Shown: positions 47,528 to 57,382, counted from the first letter of the stretch. The stretch is 64,000 nucleotides of DNA from Noviherbaspirillum suwonense (GCF_900182955.1 NZ_FXUL01000001.1:248001-312000), one strand, 5' to 3'. Translations and numbers: made by a program. Notes: generated by a model not told the origin, from the sequence alone.

Positions 47528-49876
47528 ATGCCCAAAGCCGCCAAATATTTCCTCCTTGGTCTTGCATTCCTGTTTGTCGTCGCTGCTGGCAGCATCGCCT
47601 TCATTGCCGCGACCTTCGACCCGAACGCCCACAAGCCCCGGATCATTGCGCTGGTCCAGGAGCAGAAGCAGCGCACGCTGACGATACCCGGCGACATTAG
47701 GCTAAGCTTTTTCCCTAAAATCAGTGCCGACCTGGGCCGGGTGAGCCTTTCCGAGCGCAATGCAAGCACGCAATTCGCCAGTGTCGAGAGTGCAAAGGTA
47801 TCGTTCGCACTGCTTCCGCTGCTGAGCAGGCAACTGATCGTCGACCGCGTCGAGATCAAGGAGTTGAACGCTCAGCTTCGGCGCGACAAGGACGGGACGA
47901 CCAATTATGACGACCTGCTGGCCAAGCAGGAAAGCAATGGCCAGCCTGTTCGCGTCGACATTCATAGCGTGACAGTCGCCAATGGCCGGATCGCGCTTGA
48001 CGACCAGATGGCGCGGCGCGAGATCGAGATTACTGAACTGAACTTGCAAACCGGGCGGATAGCCAATGCCGTACCGGGCAACGCGCAAGTGACCGCCCGT
48101 ATCAGGAGCACCAATCCACATTTGGATGCCAGCCTGATCGTGAAGACGAAGTTCAACTTCGACCTGGACCGCAAGCGCTATGCGTTCGACGCCCTTGAGG
48201 GCGAATTGAAAGGCGCCACGCTCGGTATCACCGACCTACTGGTGCACGTTGCCGGCAATGCCGATCTGCAGCCCGAAACCAGGCAGTTCGCGCTGGCCGG
48301 CCTGAAACTGTCGGCGACGGGCAAGCAGGCTGGAAGGCCGCTCGTGTTCAGCCTGGATGCGCCAAAACTGATTATGGCTGGTGACAAGCTCCATGGCGGC
48401 AAGGTCTCGGGCGAAGCCGGGTGGTTTTCGAGTGGCCGTAACGTGAATATGACGTTCTTGCTACCTGCGTTCGAAGGCACACGGCAGGCCTTCCAACTGC
48501 CGGCGCTCACCTTGGCTGCGACACTCAAGGACGCCACTACTGATGCAAAAGTCAGCGTGGCGGGGAGCCTGACAGGCGATTTCGACCGACTCTTGTTTTC
48601 TTCACCAGCGCTCAACGCAACGCTGTCCGGAAAACAGGGAGCGACGACCATCGCCGGCACGATTTCCACTGGGATCACGGCCAATCTGCCGTCCGGCCGG
48701 ATCGACCTGCCAGGCATCGCAATCGATGTGACGCTGCCCAATCCGAGTGGTGGCGCAATGAAGCTGGGGGCCAGCGGCAGCGCATTGGCCGAGTTAAACC
48801 GGCAGACCATGAGCGCCAAGCTACGAGGAAAGCTCGACGACAGCAGCTTTGATGCAACACTTGGGCTGGTCGGATATGCTCCGGCCGCCTATACCTTCGA
48901 CATCGATGTCGACAAGCTGGACGCAGACCGGTATCGGGCAAGAACGCCAGTCGGCGCCGGACAGGGCAAAGCCAGGCCCGCAGACCGGCTGGAAAAGCCG
49001 ATCGACCTGTCGGCGCTGCGTCAACTGCAGGCGAGCGGCAATCTGCGGGTCGGAAGCCTGAAGGCAGAAAACATCCGGCTTTCCAATCTCCGCCTGTCGA
49101 TGAAGGCGGGCGGGGGCCAACTCGACATCAACCCGCTCAGCGCCAGCCTGTATGGCGGGACCATGACTGGTGCGGCAGGGGTGGTCGCCGCAACGTCAGC
49201 GAAATTTTTTGTGCGGCAGTCGCTGTCCGGGATCAACCTTGGCCCTTTGCTGAAGGACGCGATCGGCAAGGACCCGGTGGAGGGGCGTGGCAACGTGATG
49301 CTAGATGTAACGACCGAGGGCGGGCTGGTTGCGCAACTGAAGAAGAACCTGAACGGCAAAGTGGAAGTTGCGCTGCGGGATGGTGCGGTCAAAGGATTCA
49401 ATGTAGGACAGATCATCCGTACCGCCAGGAGTCGTATCGGGGAATTGCGCGGCACGGTGCCCCCGCAGTCCGGCACCGGCAACGCGGCTGAAAAGAGCGA
49501 TTTCAGTGAGCTGACCGGCAGCTTCAACATTGTTCGTGGAATTGCCCGCAACCAGGACTTACGGGCCAAATCGCCATTGTTGCGTGTAGAGGGGGCAGGC
49601 AACATCGACTTCGGCGAAGACCGGCTTGATTATCTGGTCAAGGCTACCATCGTGTCCACGTTGCAAGGACAAGGCGGTCCGGAACTACAAGCGCTGAAAG
49701 GGCTGACTGTGCCGGTCCGGCTGTCGGGGCCATTCACCTCCATTGGCTATCAGGTCGACTTCACTGGCATAGCTGAAGACCTTGTCAGAAAGCAGCTGGA
49801 CAGCCGCAAGGACGAGATCAAGGGCCGGGTCGAGGATCAATTAAAGGGCAAGCTCAAGGGGCTGTTCGGACGATGA
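47528..49876 (+). CDS. AsmA family protein
   Basis: The 782-residue protein has a single N-terminal membrane helix (YFLLGLAFLFVVAAGSIAFIA) followed by a long beta-rich periplasmic region. The N-terminal AsmA pattern FDPNAHKPRIIALVQEQKQRTLTIPGDIRLSFFPKISADLGRVSL is clear. The C-terminal AsmA_2 block follows (GRGNVMLDVTTEGG...LNGKVEVALRDGAVKGFNVGQIIR). AsmA-like proteins are thought to bridge the periplasm and move lipids to the outer membrane. The gene stands alone and ends with a basic KGRVEDQLKGKLKGLF tail. Confidence 0.92.
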   Translation: MPKAAKYFLLGLAFLFVVAAGSIAFIAATFDPNAHKPRIIALVQEQKQRTLTIPGDIRLSFFPKISADLGRVSLSERNASTQFASVESAKVSFALLPLLSRQLIVDRVEIKELNAQLRRDKDGTTNYDDLLAKQESNGQPVRVDIHSVTVANGRIALDDQMARREIEITELNLQTGRIANAVPGNAQVTARIRSTNPHLDASLIVKTKFNFDLDRKRYAFDALEGELKGATLGITDLLVHVAGNADLQPETRQFALAGLKLSATGKQAGRPLVFSLDAPKLIMAGDKLHGGKVSGEAGWFSSGRNVNMTFLLPAFEGTRQAFQLPALTLAATLKDATTDAKVSVAGSLTGDFDRLLFSSPALNATLSGKQGATTIAGTISTGITANLPSGRIDLPGIAIDVTLPNPSGGAMKLGASGSALAELNRQTMSAKLRGKLDDSSFDATLGLVGYAPAAYTFDIDVDKLDADRYRARTPVGAGQGKARPADRLEKPIDLSALRQLQASGNLRVGSLKAENIRLSNLRLSMKAGGGQLDINPLSASLYGGTMTGAAGVVAATSAKFFVRQSLSGINLGPLLKDAIGKDPVEGRGNVMLDVTTEGGLVAQLKKNLNGKVEVALRDGAVKGFNVGQIIRTARSRIGELRGTVPPQSGTGNAAEKSDFSELTGSFNIVRGIARNQDLRAKSPLLRVEGAGNIDFGEDRLDYLVKATIVSTLQGQGGPELQALKGLTVPVRLSGPFTSIGYQVDFTGIAEDLVRKQLDSRKDEIKGRVEDQLKGKLKGLFGR

Positions 49877-50026
49877 CTCTGGCAGCCGACATCTCTTGTT
49901 TTGAGAATTTAGTTTACCTGTTTTTGCCTTGCAGCGTCCCGTTTATCACGCGCACCGCCTGTCGCGTCCGATCATCTTTTCGGCGTGATATGAACTGAAA
50001 ATAGTTCTTTGACGCGTGTGCTCCAG

Positions 50027-50764
50027 TCAGGAACTTGTCGGACTCTTCCGACCCGTTACTGGCGGTGGTGCAGCATATTCGGCTTCGAGCACAGATCGAT
50101 AGGAAAACCCCGCGAAAACCGCTCCAAGAATCGGTGCGATCCAGAACAGCCAAAGCTGCTGAAGCGCCCAGCCCCCGACGATGAGTGCAGGCCCAGTGCT
50201 GCGGGCCGGGTTCACGGAAGTGTTCGTTACCGGAATGCTAATCAGATGAATCAGTGTCAGCGCAAGTCCGATCGCCACGCCTGCAAACCCCACTGGCGCG
50301 CGTTGATGGGTGGCACCCAGAATGACGATCAGGAACATGAACGTCATTACGAACTCGGTGATCAGTCCGGAAAGCAACGTGTACTTTCCAGGCGAATGGT
50401 CCGCATAGCCATTGGATGCCATGCCATCGGCCAGAGTGAAGCCTGCCTTCCCACTGGCAATCAGGTAGAGCATGGCTGCGCCTGCAATGCCGCCAATGAC
50501 CTGCGACATAACATAGGGCAAAACGTGTTCTGCTGGAAAACGCCCGCCAGCCCATAGCCCGACTGACACTGCCGGATTGAAGTGCCCGCCTGAAATCGGA
50601 CCGAGTGCGTAAGCAGCAGTCAGCACCGTCAGGCCAAACGCGAGCGAAACGCCAAGCAACCCGATACCTACCTCGGGAAATGCAGCGGCAAGGACTGCAC
50701 TTCCGCACCCGCCCAAGACCAGCCAGAAAGTACCAAGGAATTCAGCAACGAGTTTCGCAGTCAT
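50027..50764 (-). CDS. aqpZ: Aquaporin Z
   Basis: From the ATG at 50764, preceded by GGAGGAGC, the protein has 245 residues and six membrane helices. Both pore NPA motifs are present: [11 protein letters not shown] and [13 protein letters not shown]. The residues around the second one fit the water-selective AqpZ group, including the Arg after the motif. It lets water cross the inner membrane quickly. A 30-residue N-terminal extension is possible in frame but lacks support. Neighbouring mscL suggests a loose osmotic-response neighbourhood. Confidence 0.95.
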   Translation of the reverse strand: MTAKLVAEFLGTFWLVLGGCGSAVLAAAFPEVGIGLLGVSLAFGLTVLTAAYALGPISGGHFNPAVSVGLWAGGRFPAEHVLPYVMSQVIGGIAGAAMLYLIASGKAGFTLADGMASNGYADHSPGKYTLLSGLITEFVMTFMFLIVILGATHQRAPVGFAGVAIGLALTLIHLISIPVTNTSVNPARSTGPALIVGGWALQQLWLFWIAPILGAVFAGFSYRSVLEAEYAAPPPVTGRKSPTSS

Positions 50765-50938
50765 GACGCTCCTCCAGCATGGTAATGGCAGAAATCGCTG
50801 CCTGTTGACCCTGACTTGGGCAGAGAACGGCTGGCGTACTACGCCGCTCATCAATCGTCAACGCTCTCGAAAGCCACGACTGCAATCCATGCAAATCAAT
50901 ACGTGCAGAGACCGCTGCTAATTCAGGCTGAATCAAGC

Positions 50939-51148
50939 ATGATCGGCGTCGTCGTGATGTATTTGACGTTGGTCAGGAATTGCTGCCTTTCGGTGGCGCC
51001 AGCGACAATGGCGATCCTCATTTTTAGGAGTTGCTACCAAGAAAAAGTGCATGCATGCATCTTATTTGCGGCTTGCTACTTATTAGTGAAGCTGACCGCA
51101 TCTGTTTTCAAAATTGCGCTTCCTAAAGGAATTAATTTCTGGAAATAG
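50939..51148 (+). CDS. Possible small membrane protein, 69 residues
   Basis: The frame from the ATG at 50939 encodes MIGVVVMYLTLVRNCC... with two hydrophobic stretches (MIGVVVMYLTLV and HACILFAACYLLVKL). It lies in the 501-bp gap between aqpZ and the DUF2501 gene. There is no clear ribosome-binding site and no family match that I recognise, so it may be chance. Confidence 0.25.
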   Translation: MIGVVVMYLTLVRNCCLSVAPATMAILIFRSCYQEKVHACILFAACYLLVKLTASVFKIALPKGINFWK

Positions 51149-51265
51149 TTTGAGCAACGTCTGACGCACATCAACTGTGCCAAGTAATCACCAAGCCGAT
51201 TCATCGCCCGGGACATGAAACATCTATAGTGAAAGTTGGCACAACTACACATGAAGGGATTCGAT

Positions 51266-51727
51266 ATGAAAGCCCCTCTCTATTGCACGGTACTTATCGG
51301 AGTTTTCTTCGGTGCGGTATTGCCTGCATCAATTGCAAACGCCCAGCTCGGTGAGCTGCTCAATAAGGAAAAGCAGGCAGGGTCGACTGGCGGTCTAGGA
51401 AATTTGGGAAACTTAGGAGGGATGGGGGGCGCATTGTCGGGCGAGTCCGTTACTGCTGGAAGCACAGGTAACGTCGCTGGCATTCTGAGCTTCTGCATCA
51501 AGAATAACTACCTGGGTGGCAACGCGGTCTCGTCGGTGAAGGACCGTCTCATGGGCAAGCTCCCAGGAGGATCTTCTTCGTCTGACAGCGGCTATGCCGA
51601 TGGCGAAAAAGGTATTCTTAACAGCAGCAATGGCAAGCAACTTGATTTGAGCGGCGGAGGCTTGAAGGATAAGATCACCAAGCAAGTTTGCGACACAATT
51701 CTTTCGCAAGCCAAATCCATGCTGTAA
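51266..51727 (+). CDS. DUF2501 (YjjA-like) secreted protein
   Basis: The 153-residue protein starts at the ATG at 51266. A signal peptide (LYCTVLIGVFFGAVLPASIANA) is followed by AQLGELLNKEK and a Gly/Leu-rich stretch (GGLGNLGNLGGMGGALSG). The DUF2501 core NVAGILSFCIKNNYLGGNAVSSVKDRLMGKL comes next. Two cysteines (in FCIKNN and KQVCDTI) could form a disulfide. The function of the family is not established; the periplasm is the likely location. Confidence 0.85.
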   Translation: MKAPLYCTVLIGVFFGAVLPASIANAQLGELLNKEKQAGSTGGLGNLGNLGGMGGALSGESVTAGSTGNVAGILSFCIKNNYLGGNAVSSVKDRLMGKLPGGSSSSDSGYADGEKGILNSSNGKQLDLSGGGLKDKITKQVCDTILSQAKSML

Positions 51728-52243
51728 GTCGCCTCTGAATTGATTTTCTGATAATCAGACAAATCCCGCCATTGTCGACGAACTCGCTGGATTTTACGCG
51801 CAGCACCCCGGGCTGATAAAAACATTTGGCGGGGCAGCCCCTGCAATCGCAATGGCCAAGATGAAGAATCACCTGAATCAATGACAGTTGGGAGCATACG
51901 GTCGCGAAATTAACTGGCGGCCGGTCTTCACGGCAAGGCCGTGCCCGGAATGCAGTTCGAGCACGGCTAGGTGAAACCTTTGATTGCTAAAAATCTGAAG
52001 TGGATACTGGCAAGTAGGTGGCACCACCTTAATGCGCTTTCGGCTTGCCCTTGGCCTCTGAACATTCGAATAAATTGAAGCCCGTGCTGAGATAGTTCAA
52101 ATCATTGTTATAAAAGACGTTGGTTTTTAATGCCTTATGACCATAAACAACCAAGGTGCATATTATGGATTCAAGGCGTTTGTGCTCGCTATGATAGGAC
52201 TCGCTATGATAGGATGTTGTAATTTAGAAAACAGGAGATCCCG
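51728..52243. other. 516-bp gap upstream of mscL
   Basis: No gene is evident. The 3' part is AT-rich and contains the mscL promoter area with a 15-bp tandem duplication (52185-52214). Confidence 0.5.
52185..52214. repeat. Perfect 15-bp tandem duplication carrying a -10-like TATGAT, upstream of mscL
   Basis: CTCGCTATGATAGGA occurs twice without a gap (52185-52199 and 52200-52214), about 30 bp before the mscL ATG. Each copy contains GCTATGAT, a plausible extended -10, so the duplication may double the promoter's -10 element. Confidence 0.75.
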
Positions 52244-52690
52244 ATGAGCATGCTTCAAGAATTCAAAGCGTTTGCCGTGAAAGGCAATGTGGTCGACTTG
52301 GCAGTCGCGGTCATTATTGGCGCGGCCTTTGGCAAGATCGTGGAATCGCTTGTGCAAGACGTGATCATGCCGATTGTCGGGAAGATTTTCGGTGGACTGG
52401 ATTTTTCTAATTACTATCTGCCGTTGAATAACCAAAGCATGCAGTTGCCTTTGGCAGAAGCGAAGAAGGCCGGCGCAGTCTTGGCTTACGGTAACTTCCT
52501 GACTATATTGATCAACTTCATTATTCTGGCATTCATCATTTTCCTGATGGTACATATGATTAACAAGGCGAGGACCCTGACCTTGCGCAAGGAAGCACAG
52601 GCGCCTGTCGTAGAAGCACCCCCAGCGGAAGATGTGCTGCTTCTTCGCGAGATACGTGATGCGCTCAGGCAGCCAGGTGCATTGCGCTAA
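52244..52690 (+). CDS. mscL: Large-conductance mechanosensitive channel MscL
   Basis: The 148-residue protein has the MscL signature [37 protein letters not shown], the periplasmic loop, the second helix [23 protein letters not shown] and a C-terminal helical bundle ([13 protein letters not shown]). It forms a pentameric channel opening under membrane tension to release solutes during osmotic downshock. The start follows ACAGGAGATCC. An rlpA-like gene starts 33 bp after its stop. Confidence 0.97.
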   Translation: MSMLQEFKAFAVKGNVVDLAVAVIIGAAFGKIVESLVQDVIMPIVGKIFGGLDFSNYYLPLNNQSMQLPLAEAKKAGAVLAYGNFLTILINFIILAFIIFLMVHMINKARTLTLRKEAQAPVVEAPPAEDVLLLREIRDALRQPGALR

Positions 52691-52723
52691 AAATCACTTG
52701 TCAACAAACTCATTGGGGATAGC

Positions 52724-53152
52724 ATGCTCCGTTCAGTTTTTTCAATTATTGCCGCCACTGTACTTTTTTCGCTAGCCAATGGAGCCCTTGCCCAAAATGC
52801 TACTGGATACGAGCCAAGCGCCGGCAATACAGGCGCCTCATCCGGCAAGATCGCTTGGTATGGGGGTAGGTTCAATGGTCGCAAGACGGCAAGTGGCGAA
52901 CGCTTTAACGCCAGCGCAATGACGATGGCCCACAAGACGCTGCCGTTCGGAACCCGCGTCAGGGTCACAAATCTGAAAACCCACAGGAGCGTTATCCTTC
53001 GGGTCAATGATCGTGGTCCGAGTTCGCCTGACCTAGTGGGTGACGTAACGCTCGCTGCCGCCAAAAAATTAGGGATGGCGCGTTCTGGAATTGTGGAAGC
53101 CAAGTTGGAAGTTGTCGGAAGGACTCCCAAACGCACGGCCCATAAATCCTGA
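52724..53152 (+). CDS. RlpA-like (septal ring lytic transglycosylase) protein
   Basis: The 142-residue protein has a signal peptide (ending around ANGALAQ) and an RlpA double-psi beta-barrel. It contains AWYGGRFNGRKTASGERFNASAMTMAHKTLPFGTRVRVTN, then VNDRGP with the catalytic-type Asp, and ends in LEVVGRTP. It lacks the C-terminal SPOR domain of full-length RlpA and has no lipobox, so it is the short secreted form. RlpA cleaves peptidoglycan strands lacking stem peptides. It may be co-transcribed with mscL. Confidence 0.88.
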   Translation: MLRSVFSIIAATVLFSLANGALAQNATGYEPSAGNTGASSGKIAWYGGRFNGRKTASGERFNASAMTMAHKTLPFGTRVRVTNLKTHRSVILRVNDRGPSSPDLVGDVTLAAAKKLGMARSGIVEAKLEVVGRTPKRTAHKS

Positions 53153-53209
53153 TTATCTACCCGGTGGAACAGTGCCTCGATGAGTGCTGAACGGTGCCAG
53201 GGATGGCAA

Positions 53210-53464
53210 TTAATTCAGCAGTGACAGAAGGTTTGGTGTTTCCGGTTCCAGTAAAATATACAGCGGCAGCGCCAGTGCTTCGGCTTTGTGCTTGTCGTAT
53301 CCCTTGGCTATGAACTCGTTGATTTCCGCCTGTGTGTACACCGCGACGATCTGGAGGGCCGCGTAGAATTGTCCGGCATCTTTCAATTCCTTGGTTTTCC
53401 TAGGTAGCCACTTCTCCCAATGTTCCCCGGCCTTGATTGCCAGTTCCTGTATCCGCTGGTCCAT
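53210..53464 (-). CDS. Hypothetical protein, 84 residues
   Basis: I choose the ATG at 53464 because GAGAGGAG precedes it; an upstream ATG at 53494 lacks a site. The protein (MDQRIQELAIKAGEHWEKWLPRKTKELKD...) is helical and charged, with no signal or membrane segment. A recurrent 'WLPRKTKELK' and 'LALPLYILLEPE' feel is compatible with a small conserved family in Burkholderiales, but I cannot name it. It lies alone, convergent with the rlpA-like gene. Confidence 0.55.
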   Translation of the reverse strand: MDQRIQELAIKAGEHWEKWLPRKTKELKDAGQFYAALQIVAVYTQAEINEFIAKGYDKHKAEALALPLYILLEPETPNLLSLLN

Positions 53465-53826
53465 CCCGTCTCCTCTCCCGTCTTTTCCCTGCATGGCATG
53501 ATGACAACACTACAGTGGTGTGATACTGGCCGGATTGCGGTTTCTCAAATGCAACGTTGAAAGTGTCCATCTTGCCTTACTGGATAAGGCGCAATTGAAT
53601 CGCTGCCATTAAGACTGACAAATATAAGACTGCGTGAAACGGGAAACCGGAAGATCTATAGCACAGGGCTGGGGCAAGGCGATTGATTGCTTGCTCAATC
53701 CCGGTTCCCTCACGGGAAAAGTGCCTGCCATTTGGGGCGTTGATTCATTTGTTGTTTCATCTTGTCGATCTGTATAGCCTACCAAGTGATTCGTCATGAC
53801 TGTCGGAAACATAGACCATTGTTTCC
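53465..53826. other. 362-bp gap, no gene seen
   Basis: I see no convincing reading frame, RNA gene or repeat; a minus-strand frame at 53609-53812 has no family features. Only the promoter for the 84-residue gene is expected here. Confidence 0.45.
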
Positions 53827-54276
53827 TTAATCGGTATTGGACATCTGGACTTTAATCAGCCAACGTCCATCACGCTGACGCTCGAAAATCCGCAACGTGT
53901 TTCCACTGAGTTGCTTTACCGAATTGCTTTCTCTCGGCTTCAAAACGGTCCATCGGCAAGTCTGGTAGGCTAGCCTGCCTTCCTGGTGCAGATCAACAAT
54001 TTCAAGAGTCGGCTTCAGAAATCCATTCTTCAGCATCTCAAACCAAAACTGCACAATGGCTGTACGCCCTTTGATTGGTTCCCCGCCTTGAGGCACGAAA
54101 ACGGCATCCGGCGTGTACATCGGTCCAAATGCTTGGGCATCCCGGCTGTTATAAACAGCTAACCAACGGCTATTCTCGGCTTCCATTTCTGCGGCAAAAT
54201 CTGTCGCAGCAACACCAGTGGAAGCCCAATGCAGGATAAAGAATATCGCAGCAACGAAGTTGCGCCGGAGCTTCAT
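53827..54276 (-). CDS. Secreted NTF2-like (DUF4440/SgcJ-type) protein
   Basis: The 149-residue protein has a signal peptide (NFVAAIFFILHWASTGVAA) and one NTF2-like cone domain. It contains MEAENSRWLAVYNSRDAQAFGPMYTPDAVFVPQGGEPIKGRTAIVQFW, then a beta sheet ending RWLIKVQMSN. The segment YTPDAVFVP...I-K-GR is the usual DUF4440/SgcJ pattern. Family members range from ketosteroid isomerase-like enzymes to binding proteins, so function is open. It probably acts in the periplasm. Confidence 0.8.
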   Translation of the reverse strand: MKLRRNFVAAIFFILHWASTGVAATDFAAEMEAENSRWLAVYNSRDAQAFGPMYTPDAVFVPQGGEPIKGRTAIVQFWFEMLKNGFLKPTLEIVDLHQEGRLAYQTCRWTVLKPRESNSVKQLSGNTLRIFERQRDGRWLIKVQMSNTD

Positions 54277-54496
54277 TCACGACTTCCTCTCCCGACAGGA
54301 ATTGCACAGAGATCGTTGCGACTGATGGACAGCACCGTGCTTCGCCCAAAGGCATGCCAGTCAAGAGCCTGAGGGCTTGGTCCGGTCAGCCGCAAGCGTC
54401 TGCACAGCGTATTGGCCATCAAGCACAATTCAACAGAATAACGGGCAAAGGCCACGCCAACGACAGGCGTGACCCAATGCAGTCGTTTACGCAAAG

Positions 54497-54913
54497 TTAG
54501 TCTTTGAGGTCTGCGGGCACCTTTCCGCCATTCGCGGCCAGTTTGTTCATTACCTGACGGTGAAGCCAGATATTCATCGAGGCAGAATCATTCGTGTCAC
54601 CGCTATAACCTAGCTCGCCGGCAAGTTCCTTGCGTGATTGCAGGCTGCTATCAAGACCAAGCAGCTTGAGCAGGTCGACGATGGAGGTTCGCCAATTAAG
54701 CGTTTGTCCGCTTGACTGCGCCATGCCGTTTAAGATTTGTTCAACATCGACTTCCGGCATGTTCTGCGTCGGCGCCGCTGCGGACGTAGTGGCTGGCCCA
54801 GTGTTGTCAGCTTCTGGAGCAGCAGGTGAAGCTGCGGCCGGTGCATCTGCCTGAGCGACAGCGGGATGGGAAGAAGGAAAGATTTTATGGAATATATTGC
54901 CTAGTATGCCCAT
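54497..54913 (-). CDS. DUF3597 domain protein
   Basis: The ATG at 54913 has GAGAGG before it and gives 138 residues. An Ala/Pro-rich linker (PAAASPAAPEADNTGPATTS) follows the start MGILGNIFHKIF. The DUF3597 core comes next: VDVEQILNGMA...LNWRTSIVDLLKLLGLDSSLQSRKELAGELGYSGD...MNIWLHRQVMNKLAANGG. The biological role is not established. It is divergent from the histidine kinase gene, sharing about 260 bp of upstream DNA with it. Confidence 0.88.
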   Translation of the reverse strand: MGILGNIFHKIFPSSHPAVAQADAPAAASPAAPEADNTGPATTSAAAPTQNMPEVDVEQILNGMAQSSGQTLNWRTSIVDLLKLLGLDSSLQSRKELAGELGYSGDTNDSASMNIWLHRQVMNKLAANGGKVPADLKD

Positions 54914-55176
54914 ATGTTGCCTCTCTTTAAGATTAGATGAATTCCTGCGGTCGGTAAAGAAATACGGATTTATCTGGTATTTCATCCCATTCCTGCTGTA
55001 TGGGAAGGGGCCTATCAAATTGACAAGTTTTAGCAAACTACGTTCCCAAAATATCCTGCGTACAGGATACTTTAGGTAATCAGGTTGATCCATGCGGTCA
55101 TTTGCCTTTTAGCAAGCAGTACGATGAAAGTGCGTATTACGCTCAACGACATATCGCCCCTTTGACAGGAGTGCTT

Positions 55177-56952
55177 TTGAACTTCATCCCTTGGATTAAG
55201 AATTCTCGTCACGCAAAAAAGGCAATTTTCGCAGCCTGTGCATTTTGGCTTACGATAATGCTGGCCTTGGGCATTGCTTTGGAGCGGGAACGAAAGCTCT
55301 ACCTGCAGCAGGCCCAGCAGGAGACTTCCACATTGGTGTCGGTGCTGGAAGAAAACACTGCGCGTACATTTGAAAATGTCGACATTGCTTTGCACGGCAT
55401 CGCTATCTATCTGGTGAATCAGCACTCGGCCCGGCACGATTTACGGACTCGGGAGCTGATGCTCGGCTACATGAAGCACCTTCCCGAAGTCAGAGCGCTA
55501 TTTGTCATTAGTCCGGATGGATTCATCCAGCATGACACCGACTACCCCAAGACACCTGATGTGTCTCTGGCAGACCGAGAGTATTTCCGTCAGTACGTCG
55601 AGCGTCCTGATCTGATGCAAGGCCTGTCTTCTGCCATGCAAAGCCGTTCAGGTGCTGGCTGGTTTCTCGCCTCGACTCGCAAAATTGTTTCGCCTCGCGG
55701 TGAATTTTTAGGCGTCTTGGTTGCGGCAGTACAACTTGATTCCTTCTCTAACCTATACAAGAAGTTGGGCTTACGCCCGGGCCATGTGATGTCCCTATTT
55801 CATGCTGATGGTCGGCTTATTGCGCGCTATCCTCCGGACGACATGAATATCGGTCACAGTTACGCTTCCTTGCCTTTGTTCTCTGAACACCTTCGACATC
55901 AGGACGCTGGCGTCTATACGACGAATGGCCCACCTTTTAATACTGCGCGCGTGCTCAGCTACCGAAAACTCGACAGTCAACCGTTCGTGGTGGCGTTAAG
56001 CACCGAGGAACGGGTTGTTCTCGCAGGCTGGCATCGCACGGTCAACGGCGCAATTAGTGCCGTCGTCGTTTTTTCATTGCTTACGGTTGCCGGCGTGTTT
56101 TTTTTCATTCAGAGGCAGGAGCAAAAACAGCACAAGATTGTCCTTCAGGTACTCGCCTCAGAGTTGACCCATGCCGATCGCCTGAAAACCGAGTTCCTTG
56201 CAACACTTTCTCATGAAATGCGGAACGTGCTCGCGCCGATGCAGAACGGGATGAGCATTTTAAATCATGCCTCGCCGGGATCGGAACGATTTGCCCGGGC
56301 TCATGGAGTTGTTCAGCGCCAACTTGAGCAGATGCGCCGGCTGATAGATGATCTGCTAGACGTTGCCCGTGTCAACAGCGGGAAGGTTCGGCTGGAACGC
56401 AAGTCTGCGGATCTCAGAGAAATCTTGGTAAGCGTACTTGAAGCCGCTCAAACATTCATGGATCCAGCCAGGCACATGTTGAAAGTGAGCTTGCCGGATG
56501 GACCATTGAAAGTGGACGTTGACACAGTCCGCATGCAGCAAATTTTCATTAACTTGCTGAGCAATGCGGCGAAGTACACACCTCCCGGCGGCCACATTGA
56601 GCTACAGGCCCACAAGGAAGGCAGTATGGCGGTTGTGAAAATCAAGGATGATGGCATGGGAATTCCTGTTGCAGCGCAGTCAAAGGTCTTCAACATGTTT
56701 GAGCAGGTCAGCGAGCACGAGGCCAAGGCACAAGGGGGGCTCGGTATTGGCCTGTCGCTTGTACAGAGACTGGTGGCACTGCACGGAGGACGTGTGGAGG
56801 CGTTTAGTGAGGGCCTTAACCGGGGTAGCACCTTTACAGTCTACCTTCCGCTCACCGAGCATTCGACCCCGCCCTTTGAGTCGTTGCAATTTGATAAAAA
56901 GCTTCTAACCGATCGAGACACGCGTCATCGACTTGACGCATCTGGCAGCTGA
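55177..56952 (+). CDS. Sensor histidine kinase with dCache-type periplasmic sensor
   Basis: I place the start at the TTG at 55177 behind AGGAG (55167-55171); an upstream TTG at 55102 has no such site. The product of 591 residues has a first membrane helix (AIFAACAFWLTIMLALGIAL) and a double-Cache sensor (LADREYFRQYVERPD, GEFLGVLVAAVQLDSF). A second helix (ISAVVVFSLLTVAGVFFF) and a HisKA domain with the phosphorylated His in FLATLSHEMRNVLAPM follow. The ATPase has NLLSNAAKYT, KDDGMGIP and GLGIGLSLVQRLVALHGG. No response regulator is adjacent, so it is an orphan kinase; its input is unknown. Confidence 0.88.
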   Translation: MNFIPWIKNSRHAKKAIFAACAFWLTIMLALGIALERERKLYLQQAQQETSTLVSVLEENTARTFENVDIALHGIAIYLVNQHSARHDLRTRELMLGYMKHLPEVRALFVISPDGFIQHDTDYPKTPDVSLADREYFRQYVERPDLMQGLSSAMQSRSGAGWFLASTRKIVSPRGEFLGVLVAAVQLDSFSNLYKKLGLRPGHVMSLFHADGRLIARYPPDDMNIGHSYASLPLFSEHLRHQDAGVYTTNGPPFNTARVLSYRKLDSQPFVVALSTEERVVLAGWHRTVNGAISAVVVFSLLTVAGVFFFIQRQEQKQHKIVLQVLASELTHADRLKTEFLATLSHEMRNVLAPMQNGMSILNHASPGSERFARAHGVVQRQLEQMRRLIDDLLDVARVNSGKVRLERKSADLREILVSVLEAAQTFMDPARHMLKVSLPDGPLKVDVDTVRMQQIFINLLSNAAKYTPPGGHIELQAHKEGSMAVVKIKDDGMGIPVAAQSKVFNMFEQVSEHEAKAQGGLGIGLSLVQRLVALHGGRVEAFSEGLNRGSTFTVYLPLTEHSTPPFESLQFDKKLLTDRDTRHRLDASGS

Positions 56953-57301
56953 ATCGCAAACCGCGGCGCATGCCTGAAAAGCACTCATTGCTAAGAAGAT
57001 ACATTAAAGAATCGTCGATGTAGTAGCGAATACCATAGCCCGACTGTGCCAGACAGCTGGCGTTTGCTAGACTTATCCGACTGTCCGGTTTTTCTCGCAT
57101 TGCTGTCATTCGTACAAATTCGCCAAATGGCGGCTATGGGTCGATAGCGGCAGTTGCCGTAGCGCAGGGCACGAGGCATTATCAAGCTGTTGCAAAGGAG
57201 TAAAGTTTGGCCGAAAGTTAATAACGGCAAGATTTAAAATCACTTAAGTCATTGTTTTTGAAGACAATGGGTCATTTGCGTAGTAACACCCCGCGGCCAA
57301 T
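56953..57301. other. 349-bp gap after the histidine kinase, no gene seen
   Basis: No convincing gene. Two minus-strand frames overlap here (56852-57109, 56991-57230) but show no coding character. The 3' part borders the terminator of the small peptide gene. Confidence 0.4.
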
Positions 57302-57325
57302 AAAAAAGCCGCCCCGGAGGGCGGC
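57302..57325 (-). terminator. Intrinsic terminator of the small peptide gene
   Basis: On the minus strand GCCGCCC-tccg-GGGCGGC (57308-57325) is followed by TTTTTTATTG. It lies 57 bp after the stop codon of the 51-residue gene, a classical Rho-independent terminator. Confidence 0.88.
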
Positions 57326-57382
57326 TTCTGACTGAGACGACGATCTTTCCCAGTAACTACATGCCTCTCCTGGAGGCGTGGC

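Noticed and set aside
54273-54494. 73-codon minus-strand frame overlapping the NTF2-like gene start
   Set aside because: It needs a TTG start without a ribosome-binding site and shows no family or coding character.
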